Source: Portibacter marinus (GTDB lineage: Bacteria; Bacteroidota; Bacteroidia; Chitinophagales; Saprospiraceae). From it: DNA of 64,000 bases. Position 1 is the stretch's first letter. Each line of letters opens with the position of its first letter. Made by a program: the position numbers and the translations under genes. The notes under the pieces were generated by a model. The model was not told where the DNA came from. It searched no databases and was given only the letters and a program-made list of their open reading frames with translations. Positions 30,322-39,369 of the stretch are shown here, one piece after another. Location: NCBI RefSeq assembly GCF_021533195.1, contig NZ_JAJNKB010000007.1, positions 1-64,000 of the forward strand. Reading direction: 5' to 3'.

Positions 30322-30719
30322 AAAAAATAATTCCAGGTCACAATAAGGAGGAATTATCAGATGCAGTAGGTCAATTGCTAGTTATAATTGCTGAAACTAT
30401 AAGGTTGACACTTGAAAAGCAAAGCTTAAAGCGATTTAAAGCTGGCACTTTGTCTAAGGAAGAAGAAATTGTGCTAAGCCAATCATTGTATTCTATTGCA
30501 CAAAAAATGAAAGACTTGAAAGAATTATTTGGCATGGAAAGAGATCAAGAAGCCGGGTTAAAGCTGGGAAATATTGATGGCACAGATCTTCATTTGCACG
30601 AAGCTATTAATTCATTGATTGATACAGGACTAGTGGTCAGAGGTGATGCAAGTCTAGGACTAGGAAATGTATCATTGGCTGAACTAAATTTAATGCTTCA
30701 TTTGAAAGGAGAGGGTTAG
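30318..30719 (+). CDS. gvpK: GvpK fused to a C-terminal GvpJ-like module
   Basis: 133 residues. Residues about 10-85 follow the GvpK plan: DAVGQLLVIIAETIRLTLEK, a KRFKAGTLSKEEE stretch and a helix ending KDLKELFGME. Residues 91-130 then resemble the GvpA/GvpJ core: LHEAINSLIDTGLVVRGDAS and LGLGNVSLAELNLMLHL. By hand, ungapped, this segment matches the GvpJ of the same operon at 11 of 37 positions, including D-x-G, V, GD and four Leu positions. GvpK proteins I know end after the helical part. The ATG overlaps the previous stop by 4 bp and it closes the operon. Confidence 0.8.
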   Translation: MKKIIPGHNKEELSDAVGQLLVIIAETIRLTLEKQSLKRFKAGTLSKEEEIVLSQSLYSIAQKMKDLKELFGMERDQEAGLKLGNIDGTDLHLHEAINSLIDTGLVVRGDASLGLGNVSLAELNLMLHLKGEG

Positions 30720-30721
30720 AT

Positions 30722-30742
30722 ATTATTCTTGAGGGGAATAAT
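30722..30742 (+). terminator. Small hairpin after gvpK, weak terminator candidate
   Basis: A 7-bp inverted repeat (ATTATTC / GAATAAT) with a 7-base loop begins three bases after the gvpK stop. There is no T-run after it and the stem is A/T-rich, so termination is doubtful. It does mark the end of the overlapping gene string. Confidence 0.3.
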
Positions 30743-30785
30743 GTAGTAAATATTGTATAGGCTTAATATTTGTATACCTTAAATT

Positions 30786-32081
30786 ATGTTTCGTAAGATT
30801 AGAAATTTTGTTTTTAATGTATACTTTAGATTAATCTCGAGTATCGCTTTTTTGCCTTCCGTGATTTCTATTGCGTTCTTTATTTTGGCATTGGTATCTT
30901 TAATTTATTTTGATAGTGAGGCCAATAAGCATTTGAACGAAAAATACCCAATGCTGGTCATCGATAATGCAGATACAGCCAGGACCGTTTTGTCAGCATT
31001 TATCGGTGGGATCATCTCTTTAACATCATTTAGTTTCTCGATGGTGATGTTGCTTTTGAGCCAGGCCAGTGCCAATTTTTCACCACGCTTACTTCCTGAT
31101 CTGATATCAGATACCAGAAATCAAGTGGTTTTGGGTGTGTTTCTAGGTACCATCATTTTCATGGTGATTGTTTTGATTAGCATCATACCTGCTGATGGTG
31201 AAACGACTACGAGTGGTTTCTCTGTTTTAATGTCCATCATTTTCGGAATGGTTTGCCTCGGATTATTCGTTTATTTCATTCATATCATGAGTACAGCCAT
31301 TCAAATTGACAACATACTTAGAGATGTTTACCATGAGGCCAGAGATCGGATTAAAGAACAATTGGATGCTGATATTCATACGGAGAGTATCCAGTTAAAA
31401 GATGGAAAGGAATGGAGGGGCATGTCTAGAGATGAAGCAGGGTATTTTCAAGGTATTAATCTTCAAGGAGTGATGAAGAAAATAGAAGAAGAAGAGGTAA
31501 ATCTGAAGCTGCTTCCCTTTCAGGGGCAATATATTTACCCGGGTGTAGATATTATTATGTTTGATAAAGAATTAGACGATGAAACAAAAGACGAAATTTT
31601 CGATTACATCGTTTTTTCAAATAATCACCAGGCAGCAGATAATTATGTGTTGGGTATCAAGCAAATAACTGAAGTAGGTGTCAAAGCAATGTCTCCAGGA
31701 ATTAATGATCCCGGAACGGCCATAGTAAGTCTTGACTATATTACTGAATTATTGGCGCTAAGAATGCGGAAGAGTGATCATGAGGTACATAAGTCTGAGA
31801 GTGGAAATTACGCAGTGGAGGTAAACACTCTGGATTTTGAGACCATTATGTATGAATCTTTTGCCGAATACAGATCCTATTGTAAACACGATTTTACGGT
31901 GATGCGAAAGATCATTGAGACTTTGAAGTATTTACTTTCAAGCGAAATGAAACATGAGCATTATAAGGAAATTGTGATGAACCAGTTACGGTTAGTGAAG
32001 AAGGATGTTAAAAAGGCCATAGATAATGAAGATGACTTAGAACGGTTGATGACTTATTTTCCGGAATCAATAGAATCATGA
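30786..32081 (+). CDS. DUF2254 domain-containing integral membrane protein
   Basis: 431 residues. Four hydrophobic segments occur near residues 18-40, 68-92, 115-136 and 146-170. These are followed by a soluble C-terminal half with SPGINDPGTAIVSLDYITEL (about residues 303-322), the hallmark of DUF2254. The family is widespread and uncharacterised. A 66-bp spacer separates it from gvpK and the base composition returns to that of the surrounding genes, so it is probably not part of the gas-vesicle operon. Confidence 0.88.
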   Translation: MFRKIRNFVFNVYFRLISSIAFLPSVISIAFFILALVSLIYFDSEANKHLNEKYPMLVIDNADTARTVLSAFIGGIISLTSFSFSMVMLLLSQASANFSPRLLPDLISDTRNQVVLGVFLGTIIFMVIVLISIIPADGETTTSGFSVLMSIIFGMVCLGLFVYFIHIMSTAIQIDNILRDVYHEARDRIKEQLDADIHTESIQLKDGKEWRGMSRDEAGYFQGINLQGVMKKIEEEEVNLKLLPFQGQYIYPGVDIIMFDKELDDETKDEIFDYIVFSNNHQAADNYVLGIKQITEVGVKAMSPGINDPGTAIVSLDYITELLALRMRKSDHEVHKSESGNYAVEVNTLDFETIMYESFAEYRSYCKHDFTVMRKIIETLKYLLSSEMKHEHYKEIVMNQLRLVKKDVKKAIDNEDDLERLMTYFPESIES

Positions 32082-32435
32082 CTCGGTGCAGATTGATACT
32101 AACTTCAAAAGTGATTAATCCGACTGAATTTTATTGAGGCCTTGTACGTCAGTAAGTACGTGTATCTCGTTTTGCGAAACCAGCTCCTGCGCATAGATCT
32201 TAGGATTTCAATCCGAGCCACGAAGACCTATTAAACGGTAGACTTTGCAAAAATAGTCCTGATATTTTATTGCGCCCCTTAATGAGATATTGAACTTCAG
32301 TCCGAGTCGACTCAAAAATTCGGAATTCAGTCTGAGCTTGCTTAGAGCTAGGCCTCAAGCTCGAAAATAACATGCTATTCACAAAATGATCCCCTAACGT
32401 CTCGCTGCCAATCCCGAAACCGATATGATTAACAA
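32082..32435. other. 354-bp intergenic region with three diverged 11-bp repeats
   Basis: Between the DUF2254 stop and the convergent DUF1501 stop I see no convincing gene. Three related words with the pattern TTCARTCYGAG occur at 32207-32217, 32296-32306 and 32326-32336. An imperfect hairpin with arms GAGCTTG (32334-32340) and CAAGCTC (32356-32362) lies at the last one. A 60-codon minus-strand frame here has no family resemblance. The region could hold degraded coding sequence or a small repeat element. Confidence 0.4.
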
Positions 32436-33860
32436 TTAAGTAATGATATCCTTCACCACATGTCCGTGCACATCCGTCAGACGAAAATCTCTACCTTGAA
32501 AATGATAAGTAAGTTTTTCATGATCAATGCCTAGCTGTTGTAATATGGTGGCTTGCAAATCATGAATATGAATTCTATCTTTCACACCCGCATATCCGAT
32601 CTCATCAGTTTCTCCATAAGTCATCCCGGTTTTGATTCCCGCTCCTGTCATCCACATGGTAAAGGCTTCACCGTGGTGATCTCTGCCCTTAAATTTATTA
32701 GAAACGCCTCCACGGTTTTCCTGCATGGGTGTTCTTCCAAATTCACCTCCCCATACCACAAGGGTATCTTCCAATAATCCTCTTTGCTTGAGATCTATCA
32801 CCAACGCTGACATGGCCTGGTCAACCTCCTTCACTCTTTCTAAGAATCCACCATGCAGACTTTCAAATTCATTGCTGCCATGCGAATCCCATCCTCTGTG
32901 ATACAACTGAATGAAGCGTACATCTCTTTCAGCGAGTCTTCTGGCCAACAAACAATTATTGGCAAAACTTACCTTTCCTGGTTCCGTTCCATATAGTTTG
33001 TGGATATACTCTGGCTCAGAATCGATGTCAGTGGCTTCCGGTACCGTCATCTGCATCTTGAAAGCCAGTTCATATTGTTTGATTCGTGCCAATATTTCGG
33101 GATCGCCAGCTTCTTGATACTCTTGTCTATTGATATTGTTAATGGCGTCAATCGTTTTCTTCCGCAGGTCTCTGGTTACACCTTCTGGATTGTTCACATA
33201 GAGCACAGGGTCACCCTTGGAACGCAATTCTACACCCTGATATTCGGAAGGAAGAAATCCACTTCCCCACAGACTTTTACCTCCACTGGGTGCAGATTCA
33301 CCTGATACCAAAACGACAAAGCCCGGCAGATTTTGATTGAGACTCCCCAAGCCATATGTCACCCACGACCCCATTGCAGGCCTTCCTAATCGGGGTCCTC
33401 CGGTATGCATGAATAACTGTGCCGGTGCATGATTAAATTCGTCTGTATGCATCGCTTTGAGAAAACAAACATCATCCACTACTTTAGAAAAATGTGGGAG
33501 CAATTCTGAGACCCATGTTCCGGTCTGACCATGTCTGCTAAATGAGAATTGTGGTCCCAGCATGTCGGGGACACCCTGGATGAATGCAAATCGCTTGCCT
33601 TTCAACAGAGAATCAGGGCATGGTTTTCCATCCAGTTCTTGCAATGCCGGCTTATAGTCAAAGAGCTCAAGTTGGGATGGTGCACCGGCCATATGTAGAA
33701 AAATGACTCTTTTGGCTTTAGGAAGATAGGGATTGACTTTGAAACCAGTGAGCAATCCGGATAAGGCAATGCCTCCCAAACCCAGAGAAGTAGATCTCAG
33801 AAATGCCCTTCGCTTCATCGAGCTATGTATTCTTTGATTGTATTCTTCCTTTAATGTCAT
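32436..33860 (-). CDS. DUF1501 domain-containing Tat-exported protein
   Basis: 474 residues. Residues 17-38 form a twin-arginine signal (KRRAFLRSTSLGLGGIALSG). The rest follows the DUF1501 family, related to the alkaline phosphatase/sulfatase fold, with VIFLHMAGAPSQLELFDYKP near residue 52, a GGPRLGRPAMGSWVTYGLG stretch, and WGGEFGRTPMQE with GRDHHGEAFTMWMTGAG near the end. The family is common in Planctomycetes and some Bacteroidota, nearly always beside a PSCyt1/DUF1549/DUF1553 gene, as here (101-bp gap). The molecular function is not established. Confidence 0.92.
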   Translation of the reverse strand: MTLKEEYNQRIHSSMKRRAFLRSTSLGLGGIALSGLLTGFKVNPYLPKAKRVIFLHMAGAPSQLELFDYKPALQELDGKPCPDSLLKGKRFAFIQGVPDMLGPQFSFSRHGQTGTWVSELLPHFSKVVDDVCFLKAMHTDEFNHAPAQLFMHTGGPRLGRPAMGSWVTYGLGSLNQNLPGFVVLVSGESAPSGGKSLWGSGFLPSEYQGVELRSKGDPVLYVNNPEGVTRDLRKKTIDAINNINRQEYQEAGDPEILARIKQYELAFKMQMTVPEATDIDSEPEYIHKLYGTEPGKVSFANNCLLARRLAERDVRFIQLYHRGWDSHGSNEFESLHGGFLERVKEVDQAMSALVIDLKQRGLLEDTLVVWGGEFGRTPMQENRGGVSNKFKGRDHHGEAFTMWMTGAGIKTGMTYGETDEIGYAGVKDRIHIHDLQATILQQLGIDHEKLTYHFQGRDFRLTDVHGHVVKDIIT

Positions 33861-33961
33861 TCTACGGGTTCAATAATATTCGATATAGCAGCCATTAAAT
33901 GGCCAATTCTCTTGACTTATTTTGTACACAACTGTCATCTTCTATCTTGCTTTCATAGTGC

Positions 33962-36151
33962 TTAATGCATCATGATCACTTCATCCAGATTCAATATAAC
34001 ATTGGCAACCAGCTCCATAGAACCATTGGTCTTGTGATATAAATCCACCAATTCGTGATGCTTAATCTCATCTGGTTCTTTCATCAGCGCTAAAAAATAG
34101 CCATAATTGATCTGATCTTCAATTTTTTCACCACCTTCTTCTCTCATCCGCACAGCAAGGTGCTCAGCTGCTTCTACAAACACAGGATCATTCAAGGTGA
34201 CCATAGCTTGCAGTGGGGTATTGGTTCTAATTCTCCGAGATACACATACTTCCCTGCTCGGCACATCAAAAGTCATCATGGATGGGTATGGACTTACCCG
34301 GCGCCAAAAAGTATAGATCCCCCTTCTATGCTGATCTCCGCCTTGATCGGTTTGCCAACTTCCAACGTGCCTGATGACGTTCCACACTCCGTCTGGCTGA
34401 GGTGGCATCACACTAGGGCCATAAACATCACGATTCAACAAACCGCTTATAGTTAAAGCTTGATCTCTGATGGCCTCCGCAGACAATCGATACCTCGGAC
34501 CTCTTGCCAAAAGGTAGTTATATCGATCTTTTTTATAAAATTCTTCTGTTATTTTAGATGATTGCTGATAGGTTTGTGACATCACTATTTCTTTGAGCAA
34601 GTCTTTAACGCTCCATTGATAGTCGTCCTGAAACTTAATGGCCAGGTAATCCAGCAACTTGGGATGGGTTGGTTTCCGACCTTGTGTTCCAAAGTCTTCA
34701 AGTGTATAAACGATGCCATTTCCAAAAATTTGTTCCCAGAATCTATTGACAATCACCCTGGAAGTAAGTGGATTATTGCCATCGACCAACCATTTGGCCA
34801 GACCAAGTCGATCTCTGCCATATTGAGATGCTGGTAGAAAGTCAGGAGTGTCTGCAAATACGGTGTCTCCATGTGCTAGCCAATTTCCTCTTTCAAAGAT
34901 TCTGGTAACTCTGCTACTATCCGGAGGCAGTTCCTTCATGATTTGCACCTGTCCGGGTTGTACGGCAATAAAATCTTTCATTTTTTGCTGATACTCTATG
35001 GAAAGACTGTCCCCAATTTCTTCAAGTTCCAATTGCAACTGCTCGCGATGAGTTCTCTGTGGTGGTGAAAACAGAAGTGTTTTTGGGATGTCTGATGAGA
35101 AATCGGCATCCGCAGTGTTATTGAAATATGCGTACAATTCATAGTATTCCTGATGTCGAATGGGGTCGTAAGGATGACTGTGACATTGGACGCAGGCGAT
35201 GGTTGTTCCCTGCCAAACTTCAAAAGTAGTGTTGACTCGGTCAATTACCGCTGCTACTCTGTACTCTTCATCATCAGTACCTCCTTCGTCATTGGTCATG
35301 GTATTTCTATGAAATGCTGTGGCTAGGATTTGATCATCAGTAGGAGCTTCCAGAAGGTCGCCAGCCAGCTGTTCAATGGTAAATTGGTCGAACGGCAAGT
35401 CGTTATTGAATGCATGAATCAACCAATCGCGGTAGCGCCAAATTTCTTTCCTCAGCAAGTCTTTTTGGTAACCTTGTGAATCGGCGTACCTCGCCAGATC
35501 CAGCCACATCGCCGCCCATTTTTCTCCAAAATGGGGCGATTGGAGCAATCTGTCTACCAACTTCTCATATGCCAGGTCACTTTGATCAGTTAGGAATGCT
35601 TGTGCTTCTTCATAGGTAGGGGGCAGCCCGGTCAAATCAAGACTGACTCGTCTAAGTAATGTAGACCGGGAGGCTTTTTCAGAAAAACTCAATCCCTCTT
35701 CCGTTAATTTGCGTTCCACAAAAAAATCGATGCTGGCATTTTCGGATTCCAATTTAGGAGACTTGTAAGCCCAATGGGAATCAAATTTTGCACCTTGTCT
35801 AACCCACAGCTTTAAAGTCTCGATTTCCTTTTCAGACAGAGGAGGCTTGTCCGGTGGCATTATGATCTCCGGATCATCAGAAGTAATCCGATGAATCATT
35901 TCACTTTTGCGGACGTTTCCAGGGACAATCGCCGTCTTACCTGATTTGGCCGGCGAGAAAGACTCTTCGATGAATAGGAAGCTCAACCCGCTTTGCTGTT
36001 TCACTCCACCATGACATGCCAAACAATTTTTATTTAATATCGGACGTACTTGAGTATTGAAATCGATTTTCTCCTGATGCGAATGAGTCCACCACCATAC
36101 TCCTGAAAGTAAGAAGATACTGATAATAGAAATGGTGGCAATTTTTTTCAT
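33962..36151 (-). CDS. PSCyt1 / DUF1549 / DUF1553 protein (cytochrome c-type haem motif)
   Basis: 729 residues. An N-terminal hydrophobic anchor (residues 5-21) precedes a planctomycete-type cytochrome c domain with C43-L-A-C46-H47. DUF1549 follows (about 120-330: [50 protein letters not shown]), then DUF1553 (about 430-700: [52 protein letters not shown]). It pairs with the DUF1501 gene downstream. Predicted exported and haem-bearing. Reaction unknown; the pair is often found near polysaccharide-degradation genes. It is short for the family because no LamG-like insert lies between the domains. Confidence 0.9.
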   Translation of the reverse strand: MKKIATISIISIFLLSGVWWWTHSHQEKIDFNTQVRPILNKNCLACHGGVKQQSGLSFLFIEESFSPAKSGKTAIVPGNVRKSEMIHRITSDDPEIIMPPDKPPLSEKEIETLKLWVRQGAKFDSHWAYKSPKLESENASIDFFVERKLTEEGLSFSEKASRSTLLRRVSLDLTGLPPTYEEAQAFLTDQSDLAYEKLVDRLLQSPHFGEKWAAMWLDLARYADSQGYQKDLLRKEIWRYRDWLIHAFNNDLPFDQFTIEQLAGDLLEAPTDDQILATAFHRNTMTNDEGGTDDEEYRVAAVIDRVNTTFEVWQGTTIACVQCHSHPYDPIRHQEYYELYAYFNNTADADFSSDIPKTLLFSPPQRTHREQLQLELEEIGDSLSIEYQQKMKDFIAVQPGQVQIMKELPPDSSRVTRIFERGNWLAHGDTVFADTPDFLPASQYGRDRLGLAKWLVDGNNPLTSRVIVNRFWEQIFGNGIVYTLEDFGTQGRKPTHPKLLDYLAIKFQDDYQWSVKDLLKEIVMSQTYQQSSKITEEFYKKDRYNYLLARGPRYRLSAEAIRDQALTISGLLNRDVYGPSVMPPQPDGVWNVIRHVGSWQTDQGGDQHRRGIYTFWRRVSPYPSMMTFDVPSREVCVSRRIRTNTPLQAMVTLNDPVFVEAAEHLAVRMREEGGEKIEDQINYGYFLALMKEPDEIKHHELVDLYHKTNGSMELVANVILNLDEVIMMH

Positions 36152-36169
36152 TTTAATAATCTAGCAACT

Positions 36170-36526
36170 TTATTTTTTGGGATAGATCAATGTGCTGATA
36201 CTGACTTTGCCACTGGAAATAGTTTTAGGCACATATATGGTTTTACAGATGGGAGATTTCCAGTGTCTTGAAACAACGGTGTCCACTTCACCTCCCTGGA
36301 AATGAAAAATTTCATTATCTCCCCTGCCATTGGCAATAATCTGAAAATCACCATCCGTTTCCCCCTTGACATAAATATTGAGAATATCAGGCTCTTGATC
36401 CAAGAGCAATGCAATTCTATCCTCACTTTTAGTGACATCACCTACTTCCCAAAAATCCTGTTGGACCTCTTCGCTTTCACAACCAACCAGCATGACCAAA
36501 TGCAGGAAAATTAGAATATACTTCAT
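36170..36526 (-). CDS. Small lipoprotein of unknown function
   Basis: 118 residues from the ATG at 36524-36526. An ATG 27 bp further upstream would put nine polar residues before the signal, so the inner start is preferred. Signal MKYILIFLHLVMLVGC ends in lipobox L-V-G-C16, giving an outer-membrane or periplasmic lipoprotein. The mature part is beta-rich with an acidic N-terminus. It lies 18 bp upstream of the cytochrome gene in the same direction and is probably co-transcribed with it. No family recognised. Confidence 0.7.
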   Translation of the reverse strand: MKYILIFLHLVMLVGCESEEVQQDFWEVGDVTKSEDRIALLLDQEPDILNIYVKGETDGDFQIIANGRGDNEIFHFQGGEVDTVVSRHWKSPICKTIYVPKTISSGKVSISTLIYPKK

Positions 36527-36574
36527 AAGTTGATATTTAAACTCTAATTTCATTAATTTTTAAAGAATACAGAT

Positions 36575-37915
36575 ATGTTTCTGAGAATTTATAGTTTCAG
36601 TCTTCTCTTCATTGGTCTAATTGCCTGCACATCTACTAAGGAGATTGTTAAAACGGAAGCGGAGATGTCCTGGGATGATGAAATCAAATCTATCATATAC
36701 TCGGACTCTATTTTTAGGAACTCACACACTGGATTGTTAGTAAAACCTATAGATTCGGAGCAAAGCATTATTGACATAAAATCAGATCAATATTTTACTC
36801 CGGCTTCAAATACTAAATTACTCACATTCTATACCAGCCTGAATGTATTACCTGATCGAATCAACGGGTTAAAGTATTATGAAACGCCTGATTCGTTAAT
36901 TATTTGGGGAACAGGTGATCCTTCGTTTTTGAATGGACATTGGACAGTCAATGATTTCATTGGAGCATTCCTACGCTCCAGTACTAAGAAAATTTTTATT
37001 TCCAATTCCAATTTTCACGATGTTCATTATGGCTCTGGTTGGTCATGGGATGATTGGAATTACGGCTATCAAGCAGATAAACATGCATTTCCCATGTATG
37101 GAAACATGGTCCGGTTCAGTAAACCGACCCAAAGTTCTAATCTGGAAGTTATTCCCAACTATTTTAAGACATTAACGTTGCCCAATCCTGAGTCTCAAAG
37201 TCGTACGATTATGCGTGATGAGAGGAGCAATCTATTTTATTTCGACTTGAACAAATTGGACACCATATATAAGGTTAACCGATTTGTGCCTTATCTGACC
37301 TCATTCGACATCCAGGCCCAATTGTTAAGTGGATATCTGGGGCGGGAAGTAGAAGTAATAGACTACCCTGATCACATCAGCAAAGCCAAGACTTTAAAGA
37401 CCATATCAGCTGATAGTCTGTACATGCAGCTGCTGCAGCCGAGTGATAATTTTGTAGCAGAACAATTGCTTTTGAATTGTGGGTCAGAATTATTTGACAC
37501 CATGAATATCCGAAAAGTCATCGAATGGGCTGATGAAAATTTATTCGATGAAATGCCTTATGATTATCAGTGGGTGGATGGTTCCGGTCTATCGAGGTAC
37601 AATATAACGACTCCAGCTAATATGGTCCATGTTTTGAAATTGATTTATCAAAAGGTGGATCAGAAGCGATTGTTTACTTTGTTACCTACCTCAGGCGAAA
37701 GTGGAACCATCAGGAATCTTTATATTTCAGAAAAACCTTTTATTCATGCAAAAACTGGTTCTTTAAGAAACAATCACAGTTTGAGCGGATATTTAATAGG
37801 TGATAGTGGTCAGGTTTATGTCTTCAGTTTTATGAATAGCAATTATCTGACATCCAATAGCGAACTCAAAAAAGGCATGGATCGAGTACTTCGGATTCTT
37901 AAGAAAAATCTCTAA
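36575..37915 (+). CDS. dacB: D-alanyl-D-alanine carboxypeptidase/endopeptidase, PBP4 type (peptidase S13)
   Basis: 446 residues. Lipoprotein signal ending in LIAC18. All three active-site motifs of S13 penicillin-binding proteins are present: S78-N-T-K81 (PASNTKLL), the SxN-type motif in WVDGSGLSRYN, and K393-T-G (HAKTGSL). The family trims peptidoglycan stem peptides and cross-links in the periplasm. Length and motif spacing are normal. It is the only plus-strand gene between two minus-strand blocks and ends 3 bp from the transporter stop. Confidence 0.93.
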   Translation: MFLRIYSFSLLFIGLIACTSTKEIVKTEAEMSWDDEIKSIIYSDSIFRNSHTGLLVKPIDSEQSIIDIKSDQYFTPASNTKLLTFYTSLNVLPDRINGLKYYETPDSLIIWGTGDPSFLNGHWTVNDFIGAFLRSSTKKIFISNSNFHDVHYGSGWSWDDWNYGYQADKHAFPMYGNMVRFSKPTQSSNLEVIPNYFKTLTLPNPESQSRTIMRDERSNLFYFDLNKLDTIYKVNRFVPYLTSFDIQAQLLSGYLGREVEVIDYPDHISKAKTLKTISADSLYMQLLQPSDNFVAEQLLLNCGSELFDTMNIRKVIEWADENLFDEMPYDYQWVDGSGLSRYNITTPANMVHVLKLIYQKVDQKRLFTLLPTSGESGTIRNLYISEKPFIHAKTGSLRNNHSLSGYLIGDSGQVYVFSFMNSNYLTSNSELKKGMDRVLRILKKNL

Positions 37916-37918
37916 ATT

Positions 37919-39361
37919 TTAGGTTAAACTAGTCGTCCCTTTCTGATCCGATTCCTTGGCATTGCGAGCATCCAGTAGCGCACGAATTTCATTGGCTTTC
38001 TCTTCTGTTACGCCATAATTCCACATGACGGCAATGGATACCAATGTCCCTAATATTGGAAAACCTGAGTAAAAAAGTCTCAATCCAGTAATGGCTCCTT
38101 CAGGCTGGGTGGCCAAGCTTGGATCAAATCCAACCACGGTCATAAATGCTCCGGTAAGCAATCCTGCGATTGCAAAACCAAATTTAACCATCCACCAATA
38201 GATGGCTCCAAAAATCCCCTCTCTTCTTTTTCCTGTATTCAATTCGTCGAGATCGATCACATCAGCAGTCATCGACATCATTAAAGTGAATAAGCTTCCG
38301 ATTCCAAATGAGAAAAATGGAAGTGCTATTAGAAACATATATGGTTTGCCAGGTACGAAAAGAAACCAAAGAAGTAAATATCCTATGATAGAAATACTCT
38401 GACATATGATAAATGCTCGCTTTTTACCCATCATTTTAGACATTTTAGCCACAATGGGAATAACGATAAAGGTAGTAGCCAGTGCTCCCACACTTCCGAA
38501 AAGCGTAGGCCAGATTCCTGCGGCACCCGCATCTCCGCTAAATAAGTAATAAACGATGATGAAAAAAGAAAAACTTGCAATGGTATTAAACGAATTAAAA
38601 ATTAGAAAGGTAGCCAAACAAAGTCTACGGAAAGGAATCGACTTAAATGCTTCCTTAAATCCATCAAAAATTTCTTTTAAACTACCGCCAATGTTTTTCA
38701 AGTTAAGCGGTTCATAGTCTTTGTTGAGAGTGGATTCATCTTTAATGAAAATAGCAGGCACCATAGCGAAAAGCATGCAGATGATTCCGACCCAAATGGC
38801 CAAAGTTCTGGTAGCAACATCAGCGCTGGGAAACCAGTCCTGATCGTACATGATCACCCAAAACCATGGTGCGATGACCCAAGCCCATTGACCTATCCAT
38901 TGAGCCACAGCCATGATATTGGTTCTTTCATGAAAATCGGTACTCATTTCATAGCCCATGGCCACGTAAGGAACGCTGAAAATCGTCAGTCCAAGGTAAA
39001 AAGCAAAAGACCACAGCAGAAAATAGGTGAAATTATAATTCAGTCCATTCTCTCTGTATAACTGCCACATGATGATAAAGGAAATTCCCATAATGATAGC
39101 TCCTAAAAAAACGTATTGCCGCCTACGCCCCCACTTGGATTTGGTGTTATCTGAGATAAAACCCATTATTGGATCAGTAATGGAATCAAATATTCTGGGC
39201 AGGAAGAAAAGAATTCCCCACATCCAGCCTGGAAATCCAAGATCCTGAACGAGGACTACCATAAAAATTCCAAGAACAGCCGGAAACATCTGATTGGCTA
39301 ACATTCCTATTCCAAAAGCGACTTTTTGACCAAAAGGCACTTGCTTTTTCGTTGCAGACAT
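37919..39361 (-). CDS. GPH-family (MelB-like) sugar:cation symporter
   Basis: 480 residues with about twelve hydrophobic segments. The cytoplasmic loop 2-3 motif RIFDSITDPIMGFISDNTKS with following KWGRRRQY, and later SMTADVIDLDELNTGKRREG, are classic for the glycoside-pentoside-hexuronide family in the inner membrane. It lies 8 bp downstream of the phosphorylase-like gene and ends the beta-glucan operon, so it likely imports the oligosaccharides that enzyme would cleave. Substrate assignment is by context only. Confidence 0.9.
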   Translation of the reverse strand: MSATKKQVPFGQKVAFGIGMLANQMFPAVLGIFMVVLVQDLGFPGWMWGILFFLPRIFDSITDPIMGFISDNTKSKWGRRRQYVFLGAIIMGISFIIMWQLYRENGLNYNFTYFLLWSFAFYLGLTIFSVPYVAMGYEMSTDFHERTNIMAVAQWIGQWAWVIAPWFWVIMYDQDWFPSADVATRTLAIWVGIICMLFAMVPAIFIKDESTLNKDYEPLNLKNIGGSLKEIFDGFKEAFKSIPFRRLCLATFLIFNSFNTIASFSFFIIVYYLFSGDAGAAGIWPTLFGSVGALATTFIVIPIVAKMSKMMGKKRAFIICQSISIIGYLLLWFLFVPGKPYMFLIALPFFSFGIGSLFTLMMSMTADVIDLDELNTGKRREGIFGAIYWWMVKFGFAIAGLLTGAFMTVVGFDPSLATQPEGAITGLRLFYSGFPILGTLVSIAVMWNYGVTEEKANEIRALLDARNAKESDQKGTTSLT

Positions 39362-39369
39362 CGTTTACA

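Noticed and set aside
30786-32081. DUF2254 gene as part of the gas-vesicle operon
   Set aside because: A 66-bp gap with a hairpin separates it, composition differs, and the family has no known vesicle link.
32200-32382. 60-codon minus-strand frame in the 32.1-32.4 kb gap
   Set aside because: Composition is not protein-like, there is no family match, and it spans the small repeats.
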